Positions 1-10,244 of a DNA stretch of 64,000 nucleotides are shown here, in pieces; position 1 is the first letter of the stretch, and each line of letters opens with the position of its first letter. Both the position numbers and the translations under genes were made by a program. Source of the DNA: Lactarius indigo (taxonomy: Eukaryota > Basidiomycota > Agaricomycetes > Russulales > Russulaceae); assembly GCA_025766275.1 (NCBI GenBank), contig JAFKAC010000072.1, positions 186,001-250,000 on the forward strand, given 5' to 3'. Under the pieces are notes generated by a model. That model did no database searches and was not told where the DNA came from. It worked only from the letters and a program-made list of their open reading frames with translations.

Positions 1-3000
1 CCATAGACTGGGCTTCTCAATCTATTTCTGTTGCCTTGTATGCTGCCTCGCGTGTGCGTTGGATGATGGACAGTGGTGCTACACACCACATTACACCACA
101 TCGGTCTGACTTCAAGGACTACACCCCAACTAAAGGCACTGTACGCCTGGGTGATAAGTCCACCATAGACCAAGTAGGTGTCGGGTCTGTCGTCTTTACC
201 ACGAGCCAAGGTATCTCTATCACCCTCAGTAATGTGCTACACCTACCTCAGGTGAAGACGCGCTTCTTGTCGACGCGCGCCCTAGCACAAAAGGGTGCTG
301 AGATTGCCTTTGATAGTGGCTCGTTTAAAATATCTATCAACCAAAAGTGTGTGGCCAAAGGCTACCTTGAGGACAACCTTTACTGGTTGGACGCAGCCAG
401 CGTCGGCCTCAATGCCCACACAAAACCAAGTGCTGCCACACTTGATATCTGGCATCAACGCATGGGACACATCTCCTCTGCGGCGCTGAAGGCGCATGGT
501 CCCTCTGCCACTACTGGCATGGACATAGATAGCTCTACCATGGCCCACACAGTCTGCCGTGGGTGCGAGATGGGTAAGTCCACTCGCCAACCCTTTTCTG
601 CATCCTCCAACAAGAGGACAACCCGTCAATTTGAGATCGTGCACAGTGACCTCGCCGGTCCTATGCAGACTCAGTCCCTGCAAGGCTCGACATACACAGC
701 CACCTTCATAGACGACCACACTAAGTTCACTGTGGTCCACTTCCTTAAGTCGAAGGACCAGTTTGCTAAGTCACTGCAAATGTATTTGGCCTGGGGTGAA
801 ACCCAGTCTGGCCATAAACTGCGCGCTCTGCACTCTGACCGCGGTGGCGAGTACATGTCGAGTGTCACACAGGACATTCTTAAGCAGAAAGGGATAGAGC
901 ATCACCTCACGATGCCGGGTTCACCACAGTCCAATGGGAAAGCCGAGCGGTTTAACCGCACCATTATGGATAAGGCAATGTCCATGCTCCACACAGCTGG
1001 CATGTCTAAAGGCTTCTGGGAGCATGCAGTGTGCGCAGCTGTGCACATCTATAACCGCTCTCCAGTCCGTGGGCTCAAGTGGCGCACTCCTTATGAGCTC
1101 TGGCACTCTGGCAAAGTGCCTGATGTCTCACATCTTCGCGTCTTCGGATGCAAGGGGTACATGCACGTACCCGCTGATAAGCGTCGCAAATTGGATGCGA
1201 AGGCCATTGAAGTCACGCTTATTGGGTTTGAGCCCGAATCTAAGGGCTATAAGCTCTGGGACCGCTCAACCCGCTCCGTTCGAGTGTCCAGGGATGTGAC
1301 ATTCGACGAGAGTAGCTTCCCGTCCCTACAGGGTGATGAGACACACCCCACACCTTCACCACCAGTCGTGCCTAGCACAACAGTGACTGCCGTGCCTCAC
1401 CCGCCGGCGTTACCACCAATGCGAGCCCCCTCCCCTGCACACTCCAGTAGTAGTGAGGAGGAGGATGTTGAAAAGCTTTTAGACCCCCCACAAGTCCAAC
1501 CACGCCCCACCACTCCACCACCTGCTCTGCCAGCTCCGCCCACCACACCTAAGCGTGAGCAAGCCACTCCCACTTCACCCCCGCCGCGTCCTAGTGCAAC
1601 GCGCATTATGCGCCATGTCCCTCCTCCCTCACCAGAAATGCCTGGGGGATTTGAGGATCGTGCACAGCGTAGTCAGCTGTTACGCGAAATGGACAATGCA
1701 CCAAGGCGCACTGCTCGTGTCCCTGTGCCTAATCCGCGTTACTTCAATGCGGACAATGTGGCATGGCGCGGCAGGCGTCTGGGGTATGCGGAGTTATTGG
1801 CTGCTGCCTTTGTGGGCCGAGACCCTGCAACTTATGCAGAGGCCATGCGGTCTGCAGCTGCAGATGAGTGGACTAAGGCGTGTCAGTATGAAATGGACGC
1901 CCTAGCTAAAAATGGGACTTGGGAGTTAGTGGATCTCCCGCCTAATCGTAAGGCAGTAAAATCCAAATGGGTCTTCAAGCTCAAAGCGGATGGCCGCTAC
2001 AGAGCTCGCTTGGTGGCTAAGGGATTCACGCAGATCCCTGGCGTAGATTTTGATGAAACCTTCTCTCCTGTCGCACGATTTGAGTCGCTACGTTTACTTC
2101 TGGCGTTGGCCGCGCTGGAGGACTGGCACATCCATCAGATGGATGTTAAGTCTGCTTTTCTCAATGGCGTGCTTGACGAGGAGATATACATGGAGCAGCC
2201 ACAAGGTTTCACTGTCACTGGCTCTGAGACGAAGGTGTGTCGCCTGGTTAAGGCGATCTATGGTCTCAAACAGGCCTCCCGCGCATGGAACTTGCAATTC
2301 CATGGAGTGCTCACTGCACTCGGCTTTAAGCGGACGTTTGCTGATGCTGGCATATATGTGATGCCTCAACGAGAGGGGTATGATCCACTCTTCGTTATTG
2401 TCTATGTTGACGACATCACTATACTGGGTCCCTCGCTGAGTGGTATCAAGCGTTTGAAGTCTGACTTGTCTGAACGCTATGAGATGACAGATCTCGGGGA
2501 GATAGAGTCCTATCTTGGTATGCGCATTGTGCGCGACCGCTCCCTTAGACGCATCGAAATAGATCAGTCTGGCTACATCAAGGATGTCCTTGAACGCTTT
2601 GGCATGTCTGATGCCACACCACACAACACACCTTTGCCCGCTGGTGCTGACGAGCACCTGGTTAGATATACGTCGCAGGCAACTGCCTCAGATATTTCCC
2701 ACTACCAGTCTTTAATTGGGAGTCTGCTTTATGTGCAGATTGGCACTAGGCCAGATATTTCTTTCGCTGTGTCACGTTTGGCGCAGTACGCAGCGAATCC
2801 CTCACCACAACATCTGCGACTTGCGCAGTATGTCCTGTCCTACTTAGTGGGAACTATGGATATGCGTATTGTCTATGATGGCGCCAGTGGCGATGGCCTT
2901 CATGGCTACACTGATTCCAGTCTGGCTGATCAGACTGATGACCGCCACTCTACCTCTGGTTATGTGTTCCTACTAGCTAACGGTGCAATAAGCTGGTCTT

Positions 3001-3365
3001 CGCGCAAGCAAAAGACTGTTGCCCAAAACACAACGGAAGCGGAATACATGGCCATGACCGACGCGGCTAACCAGGCTGCGTGGTATCAGAGCTTCCTCAT
3101 GGAACTCGGGTACGAGGTCGACGACCCCATCCCACTTCATGGTGACAATAAGGGTGCCATTGACCTGGCCTTGAACCCTGTCACTGGGAGACGGTCTAAG
3201 CACATTGCCATACGGCATCATGTCATTCGGGAGTACATCGAAAAGGGGACCATCACCCTCATTAGAACTCCTACTGTAGACATGGTTGCGGACGGCTTTA
3301 CAAAGTCACTACCGCGTATCCTGCTGCAGAAGCACAACGATGACATGGGACTTGTGTGTACTTAG
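1..3365 (+). CDS. Ty1/Copia Gag-Pol polyprotein, 5' end outside window
   Basis: The frame is open from the window edge to TAG at 3363-3365, so the N-terminus lies upstream. Counting residues from base 36, the order is: aspartic protease (DSGATHH, about 12-18); GAG pre-integrase zinc region (WHQRMGH then CRGCEMGK, about 136-180); integrase core with D about 204, D about 268 and E about 304 (D-x35-E); a Pro-rich linker; RVT_2 reverse transcriptase from about 625 with YVDD about 790; and RNase H (YTDSS, TTEAEYMA, LHGDNKGA, VADGFTK). Integrase before RT is the Copia order. There is no stop or frameshift in over 1,100 codons, unlike every Gypsy copy here, so this is probably the youngest coding element. 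It acts in cytoplasmic virus-like particles and then in the nucleus. No ATG is assigned because the start is not in the window. Confidence 0.95.
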   Translation, partial: IDWASQSISVALYAASRVRWMMDSGATHHITPHRSDFKDYTPTKGTVRLGDKSTIDQVGVGSVVFTTSQGISITLSNVLHLPQVKTRFLSTRALAQKGAEIAFDSGSFKISINQKCVAKGYLEDNLYWLDAASVGLNAHTKPSAATLDIWHQRMGHISSAALKAHGPSATTGMDIDSSTMAHTVCRGCEMGKSTRQPFSASSNKRTTRQFEIVHSDLAGPMQTQSLQGSTYTATFIDDHTKFTVVHFLKSKDQFAKSLQMYLAWGETQSGHKLRALHSDRGGEYMSSVTQDILKQKGIEHHLTMPGSPQSNGKAERFNRTIMDKAMSMLHTAGMSKGFWEHAVCAAVHIYNRSPVRGLKWRTPYELWHSGKVPDVSHLRVFGCKGYMHVPADKRRKLDAKAIEVTLIGFEPESKGYKLWDRSTRSVRVSRDVTFDESSFPSLQGDETHPTPSPPVVPSTTVTAVPHPPALPPMRAPSPAHSSSSEEEDVEKLLDPPQVQPRPTTPPPALPAPPTTPKREQATPTSPPPRPSATRIMRHVPPPSPEMPGGFEDRAQRSQLLREMDNAPRRTARVPVPNPRYFNADNVAWRGRRLGYAELLAAAFVGRDPATYAEAMRSAAADEWTKACQYEMDALAKNGTWELVDLPPNRKAVKSKWVFKLKADGRYRARLVAKGFTQIPGVDFDETFSPVARFESLRLLLALAALEDWHIHQMDVKSAFLNGVLDEEIYMEQPQGFTVTGSETKVCRLVKAIYGLKQASRAWNLQFHGVLTALGFKRTFADAGIYVMPQREGYDPLFVIVYVDDITILGPSLSGIKRLKSDLSERYEMTDLGEIESYLGMRIVRDRSLRRIEIDQSGYIKDVLERFGMSDATPHNTPLPAGADEHLVRYTSQATASDISHYQSLIGSLLYVQIGTRPDISFAVSRLAQYAANPSPQHLRLAQYVLSYLVGTMDMRIVYDGASGDGLHGYTDSSLADQTDDRHSTSGYVFLLANGAISWSSRKQKTVAQNTTEAEYMAMTDAANQAAWYQSFLMELGYEVDDPIPLHGDNKGAIDLALNPVTGRRSKHIAIRHHVIREYIEKGTITLIRTPTVDMVADGFTKSLPRILLQKHNDDMGLVCT

Positions 3366-3384
3366 ATTGTAGATCACGGGGAGA

Positions 3385-3984
3385 TGTTGATAAGTGACCC
3401 TTGCGCACTTAGCGGCTCTTACGGACCGGACTTACAGATACGGACTGCTGTAGATTAATTAGGACCGCTTTAGATTAGATTTGATCTGGACAATCTTGGA
3501 CTACTTTATCTATGACATCATGTACAGTGACATCATATGGACATATCCAGACCTTTCATTGTACTATGCATTCTTGTATCTTTCTTTGTTCTCCTTTTGT
3601 TCTATCCTTATCATGATGTCATTATGATATCACTTACTTCTAGACTCTCCTTGTTCTTTCTGTCCTTGTTCTCAGAACGTCCACTCCTTTGTCCGTTTGT
3701 AGAACAATAACTGCCTTGTAGTACGTGACTTGTATAGTGTCACTCCCAGAAAGTGTATAAGTAGAGTAGCATATACGCTCCTGGTCCACATCAGTTCTCA
3801 CTGTTTGTGTGCCAGGTAAGGTCTCTTCCTTCCAATGTAACATCAGTTCTCACTGTTTGTGTGCCAGATTGCCTTTGCTTCACTTGCAAGATCCCTGTCT
3901 CACCTCTGCTTCCAGCACTCCAGCATATCTCACCACAGTCTACTTTGTCTCTGTGAGTATGCCCTCTGTGTTTGCTGTTCATCA
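3385..3984 (+). repeat. Copia 3' LTR (600 bp)
   Basis: It begins TGTTGATAAG right after a purine-rich tract (ACGGGGAGA) behind the pol stop, and ends GTTCATCA. Downstream sequence resumes in frame inside a Gypsy integrase, which fixes the right border. The right target-site repeat should be CTCAA (3985-3989); its partner is outside the window. A TATAAG box lies near 3755. The segment 3816-3867 starts GTAAGG, ends CAG and is flanked by two near-identical copies of a 27-bp sequence, so it may be an intron (see findings). Confidence 0.9.
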
Positions 3985-6160
3985 CTCAACAGCATACCAC
4001 CCACAAACAGATGGACAGTCAGAACAAACAAACCAATGGTTAGAACAATACCTAAGGTTTTGGTGTAATACAAGACAGGATGATTGGGTAACCTGGTTAC
4101 CAATGGCAGAATTTGCTCATAACTCCTGGCCCAACGCTACAACCTGAATTCCCCCATTTGAACTAATCATGGGAAAACTCCCACGCACCACATGGATGCC
4201 AAAACCCTCCCCAGTTCCAAGTGTAGGACAACATCTTGAAGAACTGAAGAACAAGAGGAAGGAAGCTCAGGACAACCTAAAGAAAGCACAAGATTCCCTA
4301 GCACAGCGACCCTCCAAGTTTGAACCATACAAAGAAGGAGAAATGGTGTGGCTAGAAGGAACAAACATAAGGACTAGTCATCCAACTGCCAAACTAGCTC
4401 CAAAACGACATGGACCCTTCAAGATTACCAAAGTCCTGTCACCAGTCAACTATGAACTCGCCCTACCCCTGCAATGGAAGATCCACCCTGTGTTCCATGC
4501 CAACCTACTTACACCATATAGGGAAACACCGCTCCATGGAGAAAACTTCCCACGACCCCCACCTGACATAATAAATGGAGAAGAAGAATGGGAAGTAGAG
4601 AAAGTTCTAGACTCTGCCAAGAAGGGACAATGACGTAAACTCCATTACCTTATCAAATGGAAGGGCTTCCCTGACAGTGACAACTCATGGGAACCGGAGG
4701 AAAATGTATCAGCCCCTGAAGCAATTCAAGACTTCTTCCAGCTACACCCGAATGCCGAAGGAGCGCCCTCCTCACATATAAGAAGTACGAGGTTGGAAGG
4801 AAAAGACCCCCACTCCTTTACTCTTACATCTTCGCACACAATGCCTTCTCGCTCCTCCTCTGTTGAAGCCCTCGTTGAACGCTCCATAGAACGAGGGTTC
4901 TTCTCTCGACCCCCAACCCCAGAACAACAGACCACCATGGATGTCAACCCAGCACTAGTTGCGCTGTTGGAAACCTTCAATGGACACCCCAACTTAGTCC
5001 CAAGGTCCTCCTTGTCTCCCCCTCCTGAACCAACCACCACTCCTCCTCCACTCCCTCCTTCCACCCCTCCTCCTGACTCTCCCCCGGTCTCTGTAATTTC
5101 CCACTCATCAATGCCTCCACTGGAGGATGCCCCTATCGACTATGAGCGTGTAGCTGCCACTGCCAACGATGAACCAGACGAAGACAATGACCACCCAGGC
5201 CTCCCCTTTTTCCCAAACATAGAAACCTCAGCTCGCTTCCACCCTCTCTATATCAACCAGCCTGATGGTACTAAAGTCCTGGCCAAGTACATCGCCTACA
5301 CTGGTAACCGTCAGGATGTGAAGGGCTGTATGGGTAAAGGTCAGCCTGTCTATGGAGAGCCTGTGTACCTGGACAGTCTCCCAGGGGCTATGCCACAAGT
5401 CATGTCAGATGATCAGATGCAGCAGCTCTCACGTGACGACCCTCAGGCATATGCTGTAGATGAGGCACTGAGGGACCTCAACTCCCCACAGCTAGATGCA
5501 GAGATCTCTCACCTCCGCCACTGTTTGGAACAGCGGGCTATGCTCCAGAGGCAGTTCACTGATCTGCAGGCTCAATGCAATCGAGTCCATGGACTACTGT
5601 TCAACACCACCTCAGAACTGGATGGAGTGCGCAGTCGACTGGAAGCCGCACATGCCTATACCCGGATTGCAGAACACTATGCTGACACATGGCAGCAACC
5701 TCGCCTCTTCCGCCACCAAGACCTTCCCTTTCCCCCTTGCCCTGGAGGACCTGTAGAAATGCCTCGCCTCCGGGAAAATTGCAATGGAGACCTGTGCTGG
5801 CGCTGTGACAGTCACTTCCATCGCAGCTTCAACTGCCCTCGGACCAAGCGGTACTGTTACCATTGCCAGAGTGCAGGTCACTGGCCCAACAAGTGCCTAT
5901 GGCGCCGGCTTGAAGAACAACCAGGAGAAGAAGATGCTGCCAACAAGTGGTGTGGCAAGTGTTTTAGGAACGACCCCGGACATGCCGAGATCCGCTGCCC
6001 TGTCTATGAGCAGTGCTGGAAGTGCGGAGTTCGTGGACACTTCCAGTTCCTTCGCACTTATCGCTGCCGGGAGGTCATTGCGAAGAACTACAACTCTGAC
6101 TGGGTTGACGACAACCTCATACAGACTGATGACCCTGAGCCTGGCACAGATCGTTTCTAG
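3985..6160 (+). pseudogene. Gypsy-A Pol: integrase C-half, chromodomain and zinc-knuckle extension
   Basis: This is the 3' part of a Ty3/Gypsy chromovirus polyprotein, cut 5' by the Copia insertion. It starts at the integrase motif [13 protein letters not shown], passes [12 protein letters not shown] and continues to the chromodomain (EEWEVEKVLDS ... YLIKWKGFPDSDNSWEP). The same frame then runs about 470 further codons to a stop at 6158-6160. The extension is Pro/Ser-rich at first, then has a coiled-coil-like stretch (near 5500-5660), then four CCHC-type knuckles at about 5797-6070: two canonical CX2CX4HX4C, one CX2CX6HX4C and one CX2CX4HX8C. Only two stops break the frame (TGA 4145-4147 and 4631-4633). 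Both fit CGA-to-TGA changes; the second sits inside the chromodomain. Knuckles this far downstream of integrase are unusual. Confidence 0.85.
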
Positions 6161-6197
6161 GGATGTCGAGGCGACAAGGACTCTGAAGGGAGGGTAA

Positions 6198-6215
6198 TGT
6201 TATGGACTGGACTGG
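6198..6215 (+). repeat. Stub of Gypsy-A 3' LTR
   Basis: After the purine tract GAAGGGAGGG the sequence reads TGTTATGG, as at the other Gypsy LTR starts here. Within about 20-40 bp it passes into reverse-strand Gypsy-B protease sequence. The exact junction cannot be placed. Confidence 0.5.
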
Positions 6216-6219
6216 TTTT

Positions 6220-7362
6220 CAACTTTACCTTATGCTTGATGTATGGGTTCACTGACTGAATGACAATAGGAAGCATTCCTTCATGTATAGTTGCTTGCAA
6301 CCATTTGATTTGGGGGTCATATATAGCAAGCCATGGGTATCCTAATATGATGTCTTTGTTTCCTATATCAGTAATAAGGAAACACATTTCCTTATTGATT
6401 CCTTTAGTTTGTATGTTGATGTCAACATAGTGGGTGATACACCCAGCTTTATTTTTGGTGTTGTTGATATTCCAAATCTTTTTTGGGTTGTCAAGGGGTT
6501 TTGTTCCAAATCCCATCCTCCTGACAAAGGAGGGTCTCATGAAGCAATGGGTTGCTCCAGAGTCAACTTGTGCTCATATGTCAGCCTTTGTGTAACTGGT
6601 GCAAATTGATACTGGAACTCTTATAGAATGATAGTGAGTCATGATTACACTGTTACAATTAACTGCCCTTACCCAGGCCAATGGGTTCAGGTGTCCTGAA
6701 AACCCTCCTTTTTCCACAACTGTTGGAGGATAATGTCCTTTACATTGTACAATTCTCCTGCTACCCCATTGAGCCAATCATTGGCACACTGTTGCAGTGG
6801 TGCATCTTGGACCACCTGTGTTGCAACTTTGTGTTCTTGTTGATGATAGTCAGTATTGATATACCAACTGCTTGATGCTTGCTGCTGTTGATAGCCTCAC
6901 AGTTGTCTGCAATTGCATGCAATATGCCCATCCTTTCTGCAGTTATAACATGTGACTGGCTTTTGGTTATTTCACCCTCCTCCTCATTGCAAGAATCCAC
7001 CTCAGGGTCAGTATGGGGGACATGGGACAAGTATATCCTCTGCTCCTGTAAGCTGCCCTCAGATATGATCCACCAATGTGTCCATAGCATTAGGATCACA
7101 ATATTGTAGGTTGCATGGTTGCCAAGAGCTTTGTGGCAGTCCTGACCATTGACATTGTTGATGACATGGTCATTCTTGTTTTTGTGGTGCTCTGCAATTG
7201 AGCACAGCTTTGAGATGCATATATTGTTGCTGGTGAATGGTGGCAGCTTCCTTCCATTCCCAATAATTTCATGGGGAGTCAAGGGTATAGACCTTTGAGT
7301 ATAGGTCTTTCAGTAACCCACCCATGAATAAGTCAAGCATCTGGGGGTCATCAAGTTGATAC
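6220..7362 (-). pseudogene. Gypsy-B protease and C-terminal Gag, degraded
   Basis: Read on the reverse strand, this holds the end of Gag (zinc knuckle, then LQQLWKKEGF and a stop at 6687-6689) followed by the start of Pol. Pol covers the protease region (MRPSFVRRMGFGTK, then ITHYVDINIQTKG and DIILGYPWLAIYDP) and breaks off near 6220 against Gypsy-A. Reverse transcriptase and everything after it is missing. Several stops and frameshifts disrupt Gag. The G GGT TTT frameshift site and its hairpin are still recognisable at 6665-6705. This is an old copy; relatives in the window are Gypsy-C, D, F and H. Confidence 0.8.
6665..6705 (-). promoter_or_regulatory. Gag/Pol -1 frameshift signal of Gypsy-B
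   Basis: The slippery heptamer GGGTTTT is at 6699-6705 (reverse strand), followed 6 nt later by a hairpin with stem ACCCA/TGGGT plus outer pairs, at 6665-6692. The layout matches five other elements here. Confidence 0.75.
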
Positions 7363-7952
7363 TGTTACAATTTCTTTGCTTTCAGACTCGTTCTTTCCTT
7401 ACACTGTTATCCCTCTCCTGGTACTATACAAGCCCTGTATGACTATGTGGACAATATGTTTACCTGGTTCCTATCACATGCCTTGCTTATCAATGATCTC
7501 TTTTGATAAAGCTTGACATGTGTTAGTTTCCATCTTGTTCCCACTCACAGGCAAGCCTGCATGATTCGCCTTTATTCCACTTATGACTTTACTTTGTTCC
7601 TTTCATGTGTTTCCCTTTGTCTCTTGATCTAGCGATGGTGCCATCTGTTTGTAGGAGCCATACAGAGTCTTCTCTATTTAAACCTAGTTCTATCTAGCTT
7701 GTACAGTAGAATAGACTTCTTGTGTAATACTACACTCGTCTATACAAAGGTTGCCTCAGCACATTCCCAGTCTCACGAACCCCAGTCTTATGCTAGGTCT
7801 TTGCACCTTAGCATCCCCTCTACAGTCCAAGTGACTTATGTCCTTGTGACTCTTGTGCATCATTCTACTGAAGTTGACCCACTGAGCTTGTACTACCACA
7901 TGTTGACTGACCTGGTACAAGTCATACCTAACGCCCCTGTAGTGGCATTACA
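7363..7952. mobile_element. Solo LTR (590 bp) in Gypsy-B gag
   Basis: It begins TGTTACAATT and ends GGCATTACA, flanked by GATAC on both sides (7358-7362 and 7953-7957). Joining the flanks restores the gag sequence seen in Gypsy-D. It contains a TATTTAAAC box near 7676 but no coding capacity. The family is unclear; it is not obviously alike in sequence to the other LTR families in the window. Confidence 0.85.
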
Positions 7953-7957
7953 GATAC

Positions 7958-8298
7958 TGAGCGTGGCATACTAGTTGTTCAAATTGAGTGCAATACTCAT
8001 GTAGGTTGCCCCCAATCATTTTGAGTTCTTTCTTGAGTTCATACTGCACTTGTTCTTGTTCCATCATGTTTCAGAAGTGCTGCATGAAACTGTGTGTAAC
8101 TTCATTCCATAAATCTTCACTTGTTTGGGGTATGCCAACTTGTATTTGACCATTAAGCAAGGTGAGCATGGCCAACACCCATTTTCTGACATAAACTCCT
8201 TTTATAGAGGAGAGGAAGAGTAGGGTGCATCTGTAAGGTGTGGCCATAATGCCTTCATTGGCATTCATTCCCCAATAGATGTGCCACTGTGTGAGAAA
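7958..8298 (-). pseudogene. Gypsy-B Gag, capsid-like middle segment
   Basis: This continues Gypsy-B gag on the far side of the solo LTR. Reverse-strand text matches the retrotransposon gag core of the relatives (the region around the FLSYIKG and EWVLAML motifs of Gypsy-D). It ends at the Copia solo LTR, with AGAAA at 8294-8298. Stops are present. Confidence 0.75.
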
Positions 8299-8726
8299 TG
8301 ATGAACAGCAAACACTAAAGGTATACTCACAGTGGCTAGTGGACTGTGGTGAGATATACTGGAGTGCTGGAAGCAGAAGTGGGACAGGGAGATCTTGCAG
8401 AGTAAAGCAGATGGAGTCTGGCACACAGCAGAGTGAGAACTGATGTGGACCAGGGCATACAGAGTATTCTACTTATACTATACAGAGGTGTGATGCTAAT
8501 ACAAAGAGAGTAACATAGAGTCACAGAGTACAAGGAGCATTGTTCTACATACAGGACAAAAGGAATGTACCAAAGGAGAACAAGGTGACTAGAATAAAGA
8601 AAGTCCAGACAAAGATGATATCATAATGAAGATACAGCTAAAGAAGGAACAAAGGCATAGTACAAATGACAGGTCCAGAGGAGTCCACATGATGTCATGG
8701 TACAGTGATGTCATAGATAAGTAAAT
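8299..8726 (-). repeat. Copia solo LTR, first part (split by Gypsy-D)
   Basis: Reverse-strand Copia LTR starting TGATGAACAGC. The second part is at 27207-27332. The outer flanks are AGAAA (8294-8298) and AGAAA (27333-27337), a perfect 5-bp target duplication. The inner break carries TAAAT on both sides (8722-8726 and 27202-27206), made by Gypsy-D. The R-region repeat is present once, unlike the + strand Copia LTRs here. Confidence 0.9.
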
Positions 8727-9235
8727 TGTTACACTCCACAGGCATTAGTCTGACTTGGACTTGTGATGGCGTATAAGACTCAGTGGATGTCAGGTGAATG
8801 GGGACTATGTGTCAACCCAATGCAGGCTGAACAGGGGCACAATAGGCACACACTGCAGCAAAGGTATGTAAACAAGCTCAACCCTTGGTAAGTCGAAGCT
8901 GAGGCACTCTTAGCCCAGAGACTAAGGTAGACAGGACAAGTCAAGATGGTGGATTGAAGAAGACCAAGATGGGGACTCTTGGTCTCCTGGAACAACTATT
9001 TATACAGATATGTGTGGGCTTTAGAGCGCCGCTAGAACAGTAACTAACCAGTAGCATAACTAGCTCAAACCCTAGTACAGCTATCCTAGGAATGAGTCAT
9101 ACATGAGTCATAAATCACATGTGAACTACATGCTGACTGATATGGTGAAAGAGTCAATGACTAATACCGAGTCAGGCTGTAGTCATAACTGGCCATGAGT
9201 CATTTGTTAACACACAATGAGTCCATACTGTAACA
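8727..9235 (-). repeat. Gypsy-D 3' LTR
   Basis: 509 bp, TGTTAC...GTAACA on the + strand. On the reverse strand the GAAAAGGGGG polypurine tract ends just before it (about 9238-9248). It differs from the 5' LTR mainly by C/T and G/A changes. Confidence 0.9.
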
Positions 9236-9474
9236 TCACCCCCTTTTCAGGAGTGAGGCCCACCTCACAAGTTGATGGTGTCCCTACTAATCTGTTGCAC
9301 TGCCTCTATCTCATCTTCAATTCTTGGCAGGGTGTCGGCTTGCTCCAAGTGGTAGATGGAGTCCATCTTGCAATGGGTGACCACCCCCTTCTCTTCTTGA
9401 AGATGCCAAATGTGCTCCTCCAACCTTTCTTCAGCAAAGGCATTCTGCCTATAATGACGCACCTCTGTGAGCGT

Positions 9475-10030
9475 TGATGAACAGCACACAAGGAGAGCAT
9501 ACTCACAGAGGGCAAAGGTGTCTGTGGTGAGATATGCAAGAGTGCTTGAAGCAGCAACAGGGGGTTAGGCAAGTGAAGCAAGAGAGTTGTCTGGCACACA
9601 ACAGTGAGGAACTGATGTGGACCAGGGGTGTACATGGTACTCTACTTATACTCATACAGGGAGTGACAGTACTACAAGGTGAGTAACACCTAGTCACAGA
9701 ATACAAGACGCATTGTTCTATACAGGACACAAAGGAGTGGATATAAAGAGAACAAGGAAATGAGAACAAGAAGAGTCCAGAGCAAGATGATATCATAGTG
9801 ACATCATAATAGAGATAAAGACAAAAGCAGAACAAAGAGGGGTAGTACAATGAAAAGTCCGGAAGTAGTCCATATGATGTCATTGTACATGATGTCATAG
9901 ATAAGCTAAGAAGTCCGAGATTGTACAAATCATATAATCTAATCTACAAGTTCAATATATCTTATCTAAAGCAGTCTGTATCTGCAAGTCCTTTTTGAGC
10001 TGCTAAGTGCACAGGGGTCACTTATCAACA
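9475..10030 (-). mobile_element. Copia solo LTR in Gypsy-D extension
   Basis: 556 bp, TGATGAACAGC...CTTATCAACA. The flanks are AGCGT (9470-9474) and AGCAT (10031-10035), a 5-bp duplication differing at one CpG base. The R-region repeat is single copy. Confidence 0.88.
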
Positions 10031-10244
10031 AGCATCATCTCACTGATGTGTTGAAGCATGGCTTCTGCTGGGTGACAGTCTCTGAGTAGGAAGAAATCCT
10101 CATGTGTAATGAAGGCGCAGTTGTTGTGCGGGTGGTGAGGTGTGGCATATAGGGGCCTACCGTAGATGTATGGAGACCCTGGAACTATTCCAAGAATGAA
10201 GGGGTCTCTGGGCTTGATGATTTGTATGTGCAAGGCCTGTACTG

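Noticed and set aside
282..740. 152-codon reverse-strand ORF over the Copia integrase
   Set aside because: It is antisense to a clearly conserved integrase and has no protein-like motifs.
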